A DNA stretch of 64,000 bases from NCBI GenBank assembly GCA_030268105.1, contig BSDZ01000124.1, forward strand, positions 62,001-126,000. The letters run 5' to 3'. Position 1 is the first letter of the stretch. Each line of letters starts with the position of its first letter. Below, one piece after another: positions 33,408 through 45,987 of this stretch. The DNA comes from Volvox africanus (lineage: Eukaryota > Chlorophyta > Chlorophyceae > Chlamydomonadales > Volvocaceae). Under the pieces are notes generated by a model. The model was not told where the DNA came from, made no database searches, and saw only the letters and a list, made by a program, of their open reading frames with translations. Made by a program: the position numbers and the translations under genes.

Positions 33408-34300
33408 CTACCAGTTGCTATAGCATAACAAATAAAGGTATAAACAAATTGATAGCCGCACAAACACAATCAAAAAAATATTAAAATTATTTTTTATTTT
33501 TCTGATATTCTGCTTTACTTTATGCCAGTAATGCATAGTAGGTCAGGGCAGTACGGCGGTATAAAAAGAATAGATGCACCAACCGACTCAATTAGTAGCT
33601 TAACGGATTCCTTTTTATGAAAGGCTATATTATCCATTACGACCACATGTCCCTTAGATAACTGAGGTAATAAGACATTTTGTAGATAAGTATCAAACAC
33701 TCAAGAGTTACAATAACCGGTAAAAACGAAAGGAGCAAATAGTGTGCTATTCCTCAAAGCGGCAATCTTGCTTACCCTTATTTTGTGGCTGAATTCGTTT
33801 TTACTATAACATCTCTTACCTTCTAAGCTGTAACCATGAGAAAAAGTAATGTTTTCCTCTGCACCACTTTCATCAAAATATACTAAACGCTCTACTGGAA
33901 TTTGTATTATTTGTTCCATAAACTCTTTTACTTCCAATTCATTTTTTTGGTGTGAAAAAAGGTGTTTTATATATGTATATATCAGTCTGTTAATCCATCT
34001 GCCTAATGTCCATCCAAATATCTTTTCCGGCCATCATATGGGCAATTGATGTAACGTTTTATGAGGATTCTCCAGAAGAAATGTTTCTAATTGTTTTAAA
34101 TCCTTTATTTTATGACTATGGCCTTTTTGATAGCCTGATTTTGCTTCTAATTTACCTGTTTCTTCCTTGATACTAACCCAGTTGTATATTGCCTGTCTAT
34201 TAATCCTGATTATTTAACTTGCCTTTGTAATAGGCATTCTTGAATCTACTTGTGCAAATATTTTTTCCCTTAAATCCTCACCTAACGCAAAATTAGGAAA
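33408..34300 (-). pseudogene. IS630-family transposase, decayed (unit 2)
   Basis: Same relic with the same three stops and the same missing catalytic Glu. It keeps 8 bp near 33505 that units 1 and 3 lack, so after HYWHKVKQNIRKIKNN the frame continues to a normal-looking C-terminus ending CYSNW at TAG (33408). Confidence 0.8.
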
Positions 34301-34670
34301 AAATACAAAAATGTAGAAGAAATAAGTGATATGTAGTTACATATACACCTCAATCCGTGTGCCACGCCAGTAAGGAGCCATATGCCCTCACATAGAACAA
34401 TCCCACGTAGATCGTGTGGCGCTGGCCCTGACTACGCACAAATCTTGCAGCTTCATCAATCCTTCCTGTGGCGACGCTCGAAAGACGCGCATCGTTGTCA
34501 GATTAACTTTACTCCGATATAGCCGGTCTTGCATAATATTTGGGTATGTAACACCTCTTCCGTCCGTACGGTTGGAAGCCACATAAATTACATTGCTCCA
34601 AACACAGGCCACGTTTGTTAATTAATGTGGCCATTGAATAATGTACACCTCTCCTTGCTCTGGTTTAGCA

Positions 34671-35576
34671 TCAAGCTAACAGATATACAGCCACCCTTGG
34701 CACCTTTTTCTTCCGACGAAGGAAATATGGAATGGCCAAAAGTATTCTGAGGCCGCGCATCACAAGGAGAACCACAAAGGTGAAGTTAATCGTTGGGCTG
34801 GGGTCCACCTTGCTGTAATTATCATATGTGTAGCGATGCTTGGCCTTAATTTCCTCGTCCGTCAACACCGGTCTATCACTTGCTTGTAGTTGTTGGTGTC
34901 AGCCTTGAATACTGAGCCATCAGCACATGAAACAGCTACGTTAATGGGAAGATAATCGTCCTCGCCAAGAGCTGTATCGGACTTGAGATCGCCGCCCAGC
35001 TGCCAGCTGCCAACAAACAGGGGACTGAAGCATGCTCCATTTCTCCACCGTACATAAGAATTTCGGCCTCGTTTGGCTCACTGCCCATTCAAATGTCCCA
35101 TTCGCCAAAAGTGCTCGAGTACGATAACGCGCGGTCCTCACCGACAGAGCTGCTCCGGCGCGTGTATATCGGCTTTCCGTTATAGCAGGACGTCAGCTTG
35201 CAAACACCATCCAAGCCACCGTTAAGCTTATCTGCCTGCTTGTCGACCCCGGCGACTTTGATATCGCAAGAGGCGGTTTCACTTGCCAGCACTGGCTGAC
35301 CATTGGTATCAAAGAGGCATTCTTCAAAGAAATCATACTTCTCGGCGTGGTAATCCTCGTATCTATTATGCCGTAGTACTCATAGTAGGCCTCGTCCTCA
35401 TCACCATCGTAGCCATACTCATCGTAATAGGAGTCATCTTCAGTATCATAGGAGTAATAACCATATCCGTAGTTATGTTCATACTGACCCAAACAGCGGG
35501 AAGCTGCAACTGACAAGATGGGGAACCCTAAGCCGAAACTGATGATGGCTGCTTCGATGAATTTCACCTGCATCAT
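34671..35576 (-). pseudogene. Secreted/membrane protein pseudogene (unit 2)
   Basis: Counterpart of 12483-13388 at an offset of 22188, with identical breaks. Confidence 0.55.
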
Positions 35577-38568
35577 AGTTGTTACTTTCAATGGTCCGTT
35601 GCATTTAAAGGTCCGATCAAGTACAGCACCTGTACGGATTGGGCTGTAGGGATCACCGGCAACATTTTCCGTCTTGGTCCATAAGAAATCCACAGTTCTA
35701 ACATCTGAATATCGCTCGCTATATTTGAAGAATGACATACAGGATATGCAAAATGCGTCATCTAAACAGGCCTATGTTCTCGCTTACTGAGCTTATTCGG
35801 CCCAGAGAAACTTCAAATATAGAATATAAAACAAAATATGACTTTCATTTGTCTTGGAAGAATTCGTGTTGAAGGCGTCAACTTCAAAGACTATTTTGGC
35901 AATATTGGCAACCTTTCATCAAACTGAGCTCCAATACAGACAATTAGTTATTAAGCCGCTGGCATACTTATCTTTCCTCTTGCATAGAGGCACTGGTGGA
36001 AATTTAATCTAGACTGCTCAACTCGCGAAGAACTTTAGGCGCTGAGCTCAGCAGTGCCCTACCTCCTCGAAACAGAAAAATGACTGTGCCGGTTCCGCCG
36101 GCGGCGGCGGCACCGACGATGGCATCCCATCAGCCTAACGGGTATGTGCACCAATGGAGGGGAGTGGGCCATGTTAGCTGCGACGGGCAGCGAGCTTGGG
36201 CTTTTTGGGTCGCTGCGGCCGGCAGGGACCCCCAATAGTGCCGTATAGTAGGAGGCGACATACCACGACCGAATGAGGGGTTGGAGTAAAATGTGGATCC
36301 ATGTGAACTCTTCAGCCTGTTTCCCGAGCCTCCAAGTAATTCACGGCTCAACTGATTGTGCTCCATAACCATCTGGACCCTCGGGAACCTCCTCATAGGC
36401 TGCCATTGAGGAGAAAGGGCGTGAGGCAGACACGCTGGACCGTTTGGAACGAAACGGGTGCAGGGTGGCCGGAGGCTGTGCGGAGGAGGACGAGCTAGTA
36501 ATCGATTGGAGCGATGGGTTGGTCTTTATATGACAAGAGGATGGCGTCGTCGGTAGATATGCCTGACGGGGGCCGCCGCTCGACTGGTGCAGGCACACAA
36601 AGTGGATTGGAGGAGGAAGTGTCGTGCACAGGTGGAACATTTAAGGACATGCATCCACTTGGGCTGGGAGAGGCCGAATGACATTTGGGATATAGAGATT
36701 CCAAATCATCGGATTCAAAGACAAGGAGCAGGGGGAGCGGACTTAAATATAGAGGGTAATCGGGTGGGCTAGGTGTAGCTGGCGGCATTGGTGGTGGTGA
36801 TCGCCGGCGCGCCACTAGGACACGTCTGGATGCTCCGAATTAGAACCGTGTAGATTCGTTCCTAAGGGCGGATCGTGAAGCGTAGGTCGCGACACAGAAC
36901 AAGAGGTGAACCACTGGCAGGGCGAAACGTATCGTGCTCGCATCGTCGTTTCTGTGTTCCTATGAAGGAATGTACCTAAATGATTCAATGTTTCACCGCA
37001 CTTTCACCTCAATACGCGCACATCCATAAAGCGTTGGTGAGCTGCAACCATTCATGATCAGTGTGCCCTTGCGAGGCGGCCGATGTATCCTTGCAGTTAT
37101 GCGAGGGTAGGTATTGCTTTAAGGAACGAGGCAGGCGGCAATGCATGCGTGCAACTTTGGTGATGGCTGATGCCACCATCTAAATTTCTTTCCGTGCATG
37201 GCCGCTGCACAGCGGCATATACAGACCGATCAATATCATTATCCAACATCGTACTTGAATGTGGGCATGACTTAACTTGGTACTGCTCAACCTCTCTCTC
37301 TGCGTTTTCCCTGTTTCGATTAATTATTTAGCTACTCTTATTCCACGTTATTTAATCTCATCTCATCGTACGACTCGCTCGCGCAGCCCTCTGAGCCTCC
37401 TCTTGTTATAGGCTCGTCCGGGGCCTTACGAGCCCCTAAGAGTTTGTAGCGATCATCAACCACCATCACCGGGGTAACTGTTGTTTTCCATTCTGTCAAT
37501 AGTTGAATGTTAAGTTCTAATTATTTGATCTAATAAACTCGCGACATTTTTACAAAAATACCGGTGTTGTTATCGGTCCATTTTATGACGCATTACATTG
37601 CTTCAATCAGGAACAATGATCAAAAGCCCTAAGGGAAATAAGCACTTTTGAATAAAAAAATATTTAATATTAATATTAAAAATAAAAGCTCTGCGCTGCT
37701 CTTCTGGGCGTGGTCTAGTCGAGAGTCGTAGTTATTAGTGGACTAATATTTTATATGCCTTCTATTACTTCAATGTTATTATGCAACCCTACGAGGCGTT
37801 TCAAAGCTTGACGTCTCCCTCCAGATTGTCATGGCAGTTGCTTTAGCCTCGTCATTACAAGCTCCGAATCAAGACTCTTTTGCAGATTCAAAATATGTGC
37901 AACGTTACTGATCGATCGACACGGCATATCTGAGACCTTTTTGTACGTTGTACGTTTTGAACATTGAGGCGTGGTTGTCATTTTGCATTATCTAGTGCAT
38001 CGCGGTTACGTTGTCTTCGAAACGGATTAGAGCTTTGTTCAGAAGCTGCTTACTCGTTTGAAAACGTAAAATATCTTTTTACGGCACACACTGTGTAGCA
38101 TGCTGCGCAAGTATCTTGGCTCCCCTAAGCGCGAGTGCGTCATAAATTCGAATGTGCTTTGGCACATCTAAATGATTGGCCAGTCATGTCTTTCTTGCTG
38201 GAGGCGGCGGCGACTCTGGCAGCTGAGGAGAGGGAAGAAGGATGGCGTGTGTACGAGTAACAATTATTGAATTGTCTTGTGAGTAACCGACAGGTGGACG
38301 GTTGACATGCTCGTATCACTCGTGTACACGTGTATACACGGCTACAATGTAAACCTTTGCGAGGCAATTTGTTCCTCTTCATGGTGTCCATCTGAACGAA
38401 TCAGATTCTGTTTCCTAGGCACCAAGCTATATAATAATACAATACAGATACTTACACAATCGGAAGCGCATCGCATCGGAAGTCCATTCGTATTTGCGTC
38501 GACAGGCTCTGATCGCAAAGAGCCCTTGCTTCGTTAAGGCCATCCTGCTGTCGCCCTTAATTCCTAGC

Positions 38569-39253
38569 TCAATGTTTTTTTTGGAAACCAACGCCACCGA
38601 GGTACTGCGCAGGGTGGCAACGCGGTTTCTGTGCCTGCACGTAGGCCTTGTACAAATGAAATGCGTATGTCAGCCACGCAACCGTAAGCAGCACCTTGGC
38701 AGGTACCAAGTTGTCGAGTCCGTGCAGGGGTCCGAACAGGGACCTCTGGGTCCGTCCATGTGTACATGCGTAAGCGCGCTGACGTACCTTTTTCTGATCG
38801 CCGCACTCCAGAAGTCTGAAGACCCTGGGCGGAGTTTGTGGAATTCCAACAGCGGCCGTCGCCCTGTTGAATTTAAATTCGCAGCTTTGGTGGTATTCTT
38901 GTCGACGATGCCAAAGACAGCCTATGCAGATGATGCGGCATGCAGGGGCCGGTCAAGCTGGCTGGCGAGCAAAGCATTTTCGTACAGAGAACAGTGCTTC
39001 GTATGGTGCCGCTTATTAGGTCGAAGGTATGGCGCTTGCACCCCTAGAACGAACGAACAAGCCCTCGTCCAAGCTGAATCCCCGCCCTGCCCCCTCCCAC
39101 ACCCGCCCTCCGCCCAGCTGCCTTATCCCCACTCTCTTCTTCTCCCTCTTTTTCTCTCTCTCCAACCTTGAATTTGTCGCCAGTTAGCACCTTATTCTCC
39201 CATTGGTAAGCCGCAACCGCTTCAAAGCCACGCATCAGGCGTGTCGGTGGCAT
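38569..39253 (-). CDS. Putative small membrane protein (unit 2, B' copy)
   Basis: Counterpart of the 16381-17065 model at an offset of 22188, with the same early TGA. Confidence 0.33.
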
Positions 39254-41744
39254 TTTGCAACTTGGATCCGAAATCAAGAAGCTGGTGGCGAGGTCGTGTC
39301 CTAGACTGTTGAGGGGATTTCTGTTTTCTTCACTTTTTGCGGAGACTTGCTCGAGCGAGGCCCTCACCAACACAGCGCCTGTCCAAGTTATGAGCGAGGG
39401 ACGCACAGCCTTGGAGAGTGGCGAGCCCACAGGTACGGGACCTGGGATCTCTGATTAAGGTGCGGAGGGATGGACCTTTGTTGTAAGGGTAAGTAAGTCA
39501 GGGATCACGTGAGGCAAGCAAAGGCAAAACGGCTGCATGTGCGCGGATGTAAACAAGCATCTGCAAAGCGAGCCTGCTAGTGCAAATTTCAACGCGGCCG
39601 CTGCTCTGCCCTTATTCCGCATGTCGCTTTCACCTGCCCGCCACGTTTCCGTCTAAATACCCTAGCCCAGCTGCGCGCGGTGTAGCCTGTACCCCTATCC
39701 AGCTTGTCCAACATACAACCCAGATGCTCCAGTCCCGTGCTGGCACACTCCGCCGGAGCTACATTTTACCTTCATGGACAGTCACTATGTCTTTGGTATT
39801 GTAAGGATCCGCTTGCGACCTCACTGCTGCTCAACACAGCCTTTCCGTCCCTATACTGGCGCGTCCGTCGCAGGTCACCAAGTACATGTCACCAGATAGC
39901 TAGGGCTGGTTCAGCAGCAGTCACCAGATATCTGGAGCTGGTACAGCCCTCCCGCCCAGCAGCAGTCGCCAGGCGCGCCCTACAAGCTGTAGTGCAGTCC
40001 GAACACAGGGCTGTCTTTAGAGAAATGCGCTTGCACGGGCAGTAGGTCAATCCACTGTGTTGCGGTGGGTCCTGACAGGAAGGGGCATGTGCATGCATGC
40101 GTTGTGCGGTGGTGAACGGGGGAAATGGAGTTATCGCTGCATGGTGAGCGCACCCGGCTGGGGTTCTGGCGATATCTGAGTTTGCGCGGCTTTATGCATC
40201 TGCTCATGTGGTGATTGGCGCGCTTGGCCTCAAGGGCTGGCCTGTCTGTGCGGGTCGAAATTTCACTCGGCTTGCTGTCAACTTGTGCTAGCTTCGGCTG
40301 CGCAAGTGTGCGGATGGAGGCTTAGTGGGTTTTCGTGGACGCCGGGTATCAATGTCACTGCTTCATGGGTGATATGGCTATATGCATAATGAGCTGTTCA
40401 ATAGCTAGCAGTACCGCTTTGCTTTCTACTATCCCCGTTACCCGAGTACACATGCTAAGCTGGGGATCATGTATTCTCCCAAGGGGCGGCATTGATAATA
40501 CTGTGCGTGATCTGGATTGGATTTGGTGGAAGGAGGGTACGCAGCCATTTATTGATTTCCATGCAAATAAACGAAAGCTCCCTAGGTCCGTGCCATTGGG
40601 AGTGTCCCAGCAGTGATTTAAGGGGGGTCACGATATGGCCCAGTAAGCCTCGTTTGTTCATCAAGTTTCACGTGGTTCCCTGGAGCCATACATGTCTCTT
40701 TTTGCCCGGAGCTACCCTCAACGAACTCTTGCTAGGCCCTAAGCACAACGTGTCCCCCTGGAGTCATAATCAGAGTGTCTCGGGACAAAAAACACGTCGT
40801 GTTTGTTGGATTGTTTCGTGCCAAAATTTGGTTGCGTGGTGAATTTGTTATGCCCCAATCTATCATGCGTTATTTAGCTCGCCAGACGGGCTGCATGTGC
40901 GGGGATGGTGTGAATGGGTGCGGCAGTTGTCAGGCGACCGGGCAGAAGGGCTACGGACCAAGGGGAGGCAGTAGACGGAGGTGTTGGACGAAGCAATAAC
41001 AGGTCTCAGCTAGGGTGGGGCGCACGGCCGCAGGCATGGCTTCATGCCGGTGGCCACGGGCAACAAGCCATGCTTGTATGCTCACTGTCATGCGATCCAG
41101 GATCCTTGGGAGCTTCCTTGGACACTTTGCCTGTCCCTGGAACGAAACATATATATGGGGCTTTGACTTCATATTCGGTGTCTTTCGATACCACCCTTAA
41201 TTGGGCAGACTCTGATACCTATGTTTTGTACTATATCGATAACAAGTCTCTTTGAAGGAAAATCAAAGGCATCGAAGCGTGAAAGAGCATGCGCCAAGGC
41301 CCCATATTTCCATAATAAAACGCTGAGAGCTGCAAATTCTATCCTAGGAAAAAGAGGTTCAACTTCGCGTCGTCCACAGACGCTACTGGCCGTGGTTCCA
41401 GCTTAGTACTGAATGCACATAACTTCCCTGTGCCATCCTAACTGTGGATTGATTGGAAGCTTTCCGTAAGCAACGAAATACCTCAAAATTTCTCACATAT
41501 GTAAAGAAGCCCCTGGCAGGGCAGGTACACTCTCCGCCGTACTTTCATCAAACTTTTGCTACTTAGGCTGTTCAGTGCGCATTTTCTCACTACAGCGTTT
41601 TAAATGCAACGTTGTTTACTGCTACCTGCTCTGCACACTCTATCTCTATCCAACTTGACTTTCAACATACGCACACCGCGGCCTTAAGCTGCAAGCACAC
41701 CTGGTCTTTGGATAGGCTTGCTTGTTTGCGTGGATTCGGATACC

Positions 41745-43209
41745 ATGAGCTGTGTCGCTAGGCCCGTCCTAAAAGCCATGCTCAGTGGAATCTTCTACCT
41801 GGCGCGGACATGCTTCGAGGTCTTCTACCCAAGGTACGCTCAAGCCTTTTCCAATTTTCGTGGCTGACTCCACCGATGTCTTTGCTAAGCTTAATTAAAA
41901 ATTAACTATATGGGCAGCTTTCCTTGCGTTGTAGCTGTATGTGATTGGGATGCCGCCGCCGCCTCACGGTCAAGGTCAAAGCCTGAAGCATTTTAAGTCA
42001 CAGAAAATTAAATTTTTCGCCCATTGCCGCAGGACCATATTTCTCTCTTCGACCGCGGTGCATCTGCAGCCGAAGGTGCTGTGCTGGCAACTTAGGTTGC
42101 CGTCCATGCAGCAAATATCTGGCTGGATTATGGGTTCTCAGACAGTCGTTCCTATGGAGATACCCAGCGAGGCAGACGTCAGTGAGCCTGACCATGAAGT
42201 TCAGCCCTGGAAAAATGGAACCAAAAGTGATGGGTTTGACTATGAGGTGTCTGTGTTCCAACACCAGGATGCGCAGAGCATCGAGAGCAAAATCGACCAC
42301 GAGGTGCCAGTGGTCCATATCGGCAATAATGAGAGTGATACCAAAGAGGTTAACTACGAGAGGCACGTGGCTGAAAGCGGAGATACCCAAAATGCGTATA
42401 ATGTGGTGTGCCACGAGAGGGACGTGGCTGAAAGCGGAGATACCCAAAGTGCAGATAACATGGTGTGCCACGAGAGGCACGTGGCCGAAAGCGGAGATAC
42501 CCAAAATGCGGATAATGTGGTGTGCCACGAGAGGCACGTGGCCGAAAGCGGAGATACCCAAAGTGCGGAGAACGTGGTGTGCCACGAGAGGCACGTGGCT
42601 GAAAGCGGAGATACCCAAAGTGCGGAGAACGTGGTGTGCCACGAGAGGCACGTGGCCGAAAGCGGAGATACCCAAAATGCGGATAATGTGGTGTGCCACG
42701 AGAGGCACGTGGCCGAAAGCGGGGATACCCAAAGTGCGGAGAACGTGGTGTGCCACGAGAGGCACGTGGCTGAAAGCGGAGATACCCAAAGTGCGGATAA
42801 TGTGGTGTGCCACGAGAGGCACGTGGTCGAAAGCGGAGATACCCAAAGTGCGGATAACGTGGTGTGCCACGAGAGGGACGTGGCTGAAAGCGGGGATACC
42901 CAAAGTGCAGATAACGGGTTGCGCCACGTGAGCCATGTCGTCATACCCACTGAGGGGCTTACAAATGCGGATGTGGTTGAGTGGGTGATCACACTTAGCA
43001 AACTGGAAGATGAGGCACTTGGCGACCGTCTCATCTTCCAGCTTGCTCCGGAGAAGTTCAAAACCCAGGGACGGAAGGCTGTGTACGACAGGCTCAGGTG
43101 GCAGGTGAACCCACACCGTCACCTGCTCGGTGGGCAACACAGGGCGTTGGCCTTCAAAGCCTTCGAACACTTGCAAGTCGCATATAGCAGACTTGAGAAC
43201 AACAACTAG
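41745..43209 (+). CDS. Two-exon repeat-domain protein, ten repeats (unit 2, B')
   Basis: Exon 1 41745-41833, intron 41834-42032 (199 nt), exon 2 42033-43209, giving 421 aa. The first repeat has Tyr for Asp (QNAYNVVC). Confidence 0.5.
42355..42924 (+). repeat. Ten 57-bp tandem repeats (unit 2, B')
   Basis: Ten copies, so the nine-repeat state of unit-1 B' arose after the units separated, or the tenth was regained by conversion. Confidence 0.95.
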
Positions 43210-45257
43210 ATGCGCATGCCGAAGGCATATGACGAGCGAGGGGTGGAGCAAGGGAAACAAAGGGGGGATTGCATGCATCTTATCAGGGCTTTATGTTAGT
43301 CATCAGAAGGTAAGTGTGGGACTTGGCCTGCCTGTTTCATTGTGTCGCTCAGTTTTTACGATAATAATTAGACATGTCCTTACTGACTAACAAACCCTTT
43401 CCACGCAGATTTAATGCCCTGGTGTGGACTGGTCGGGGGCTCTGCCTCCAGGGCGGCTGTGGCTGGGACGTATTGTCCTTTGCTTGTGTAACGAGTGGCA
43501 AAAAGAAGTGGGCTTAAGCCGCCGGAGTGGCTTTGGCTGGGACAAAGGGGCGGCCTTAGCCGCCGGAGTGGCTTTGGCCGGGACGTCTTGATTGTCCCTG
43601 TTTGTGCAATGGAGGAGTAATGGGTGCGAGGTAAAGAAACCCCACCACATGAAGGGTTACGACCCCAGAAACACGCGATCCAGGATCCTTGGGAGCTTCC
43701 TTGGACACTTTGTCTGTCCCTGGAACGAAACATATATATGGGGCTTTGACTTCATATTCGGTGTCTTTCGATACCACCCTTAATTGGGCAGACTCTGATA
43801 CCTATGTTTTGTACTATATCGTGATTGGTACTTCCACAATTCTGTTTGTGTTTCATGTAACTTTCTTAACCACGCACACCCTGAGCTCAGACCCTCGTCA
43901 ATAATTCCATATTTGCTGCGTAGCCCCTACAGTGTGACAAGATGTCATTATGTTTCAGTTTTCTGCGCCCTTCCTGTCTGAGTACACGCCTACACAATTA
44001 ACGGATACGGCAAGATGTTTACACAGCTTTAGTAGCTCGGTAATGCAGTCAACACAGCTGCATGGTTCACATGCTCGTCATCAATATATCACGTGAAGGG
44101 GTATAAACACATACCCATAGCCCATACCAACGGCGGGGTGGGGCTTATCAAACTAGTTTCCAAACAGTGAAGGTGAACGTATCATACACAAACATAAACA
44201 CACGTTCAGCCCGCAGCCCATCCACAAATTAGATGTGCATGAAGGCACGAGCACGCACCAGCCATCAGGCGTACACTGTCGTGGATGTCACTGTTCCCAT
44301 GCCGTGGCATCCTCTACCAACCGTATGTGAATACGTCCTGATCAATGTATAAATAGACACGGCCATCCGGCCCTATACACACGTAGTCTAATGCCCAACA
44401 TGCATTTATTTGAACGGTTCATCTCCGGCTACCCATAGCTCGTTCTTCCAGTGAAACGTGTTCGATAATAAGTCTTTTTGAAGGAAAATCAAAGGCATCG
44501 AAGCGTGAAAGAGCATGCTCCAAAGCCTGATACACACGCAGATGCCATACTTTGAATTAAGTGGGAGGCGGACGTTGGGGCGGCCCAGGCGGTCGTCAAG
44601 ACGCACGTCTTTAAGTCGCACGAGAGGACAGGAACAGGATGTTGGAATGGTAGAAACGAGAAATTTGGGATACGTTGTAACCTTTCATACCATGCAAGTT
44701 GCAGCAACGGACTTTAAATGTGTGTATTCTAGGTGCCTGCTGGTAGATGTGGACTTTGATAAGTTCGACCTCCCCGATTCCTTGGTCAACCGCTGCACTC
44801 ACGCGTTTATGAAGCAATAGCAAAACAATTACGGTTGGGATTGAACGATTGCCCGAACAAATCATATACAATTAACCATTATTTAGTTCTCACAACTATG
44901 CAAATGCAATCAAATCGTTGGTTTGGGAGCTTCGACAGTCTTGTCAGTTCACCGTTGATCCATCGCGCTTCTCGACGTGACAGCTTCACCGATGGGCTTG
45001 CTCGTAAGAGCATCGAACAATTTTATTTGCCTCTTTGTCTCGAACTTATTTTCCTTACTTCCCTGAATTAAGAATTTGTGTGCAACTGCCAGGCGTTTCC
45101 ATAGTTGCCATTGCAGAAAGTCAGACGCGGTAGGCCTTGATACATGACCGACCAACCGTCTTATAATCTTAAAACATTTCATCATATCGAGAGAACTTTA
45201 CGTTGCAGTAGTGAATGCTAGATAGGGTTCTTGAATTGTTGAACTGGTACATACATA

Positions 45258-45987
45258 TCACACAGCAATCAATACGAGCACGTATAGGAGCAACAGCTGC
45301 TGATAATGTTTTTTTGGGAAACCAACGCCACCGAGGTACTGCGCAGGGTGGCAACGCGGTTTCTTTGCCTGCACGTAGGCCTTGTACAAATGAAATGCGT
45401 ATGTCAGCCACGCAACCGTAAGCAGCACCTTGGCAGGTACCAAGTTGTCGAGTCCGTGCAGGGGTCCGAACAGGGACCTCTGGGTCCGTCCATGTGTACA
45501 TGCGTAAGCGCGCTGACGTACCTTTTTCTGATCGCCGCACTCCAGAAGTCTGAAGACCCTGGGCGGAGTTTGTGGAATTCCAACAGCGGCCGTCGCCCTG
45601 TTGAATTTAAATTCGCAGCTTTGGTGGTATTCTTGTCGACGATGCCAAAGACAGCCTATGCAGATGATGCGGCATGCAGGGGCCGGTCAAGCTGGCTGGC
45701 GAGCAAAGCATTTTCGTACAGAGAACAGTGCTTCGTATGGTGCCGCTTATTAGGTCGAAGGTATGGCGCTTGCACCCCTAGAACGAACGAACAAGCCCTC
45801 GTCCAAGCTGAATCCCCGCCCTGCCCCCTCCCACACCCGCCCTCCGCCCAGCTGCCTTATCCCCACTCTCTTCTTCTCCCTCTTTTTCTCTCTCTCCAAC
45901 CTTGAATTTGTCGCCAGTTAGCACCTTATTCTCCCATTGGTAAGCCGCAACCGCTTCAAAGCCACGCATCAGGCGTGTCGGTGGCAT
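45258..45987 (-). CDS. Putative small membrane protein (unit 3, B copy)
   Basis: Counterpart of the 833-1562 model at an offset of 44425. Confidence 0.3.

Larger units (their letters stand above)
38571..44399. repeat. Segment B' (unit 2)
   Basis: Counterpart of 16383-22154. It keeps ten 57-bp repeats where unit-1 B' has nine. Confidence 0.93.
22181..44425. repeat. Tandem unit 2 of the ~22.2 kb repeat
   Basis: This unit is colinear with unit 1 and 65 bp longer. Two indels explain the difference: 8 bp in the IS630 relic near 33500, and one extra 57-bp repeat in the B' copy of the repeat-domain gene. Other differences are isolated substitutions. Confidence 0.95.
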
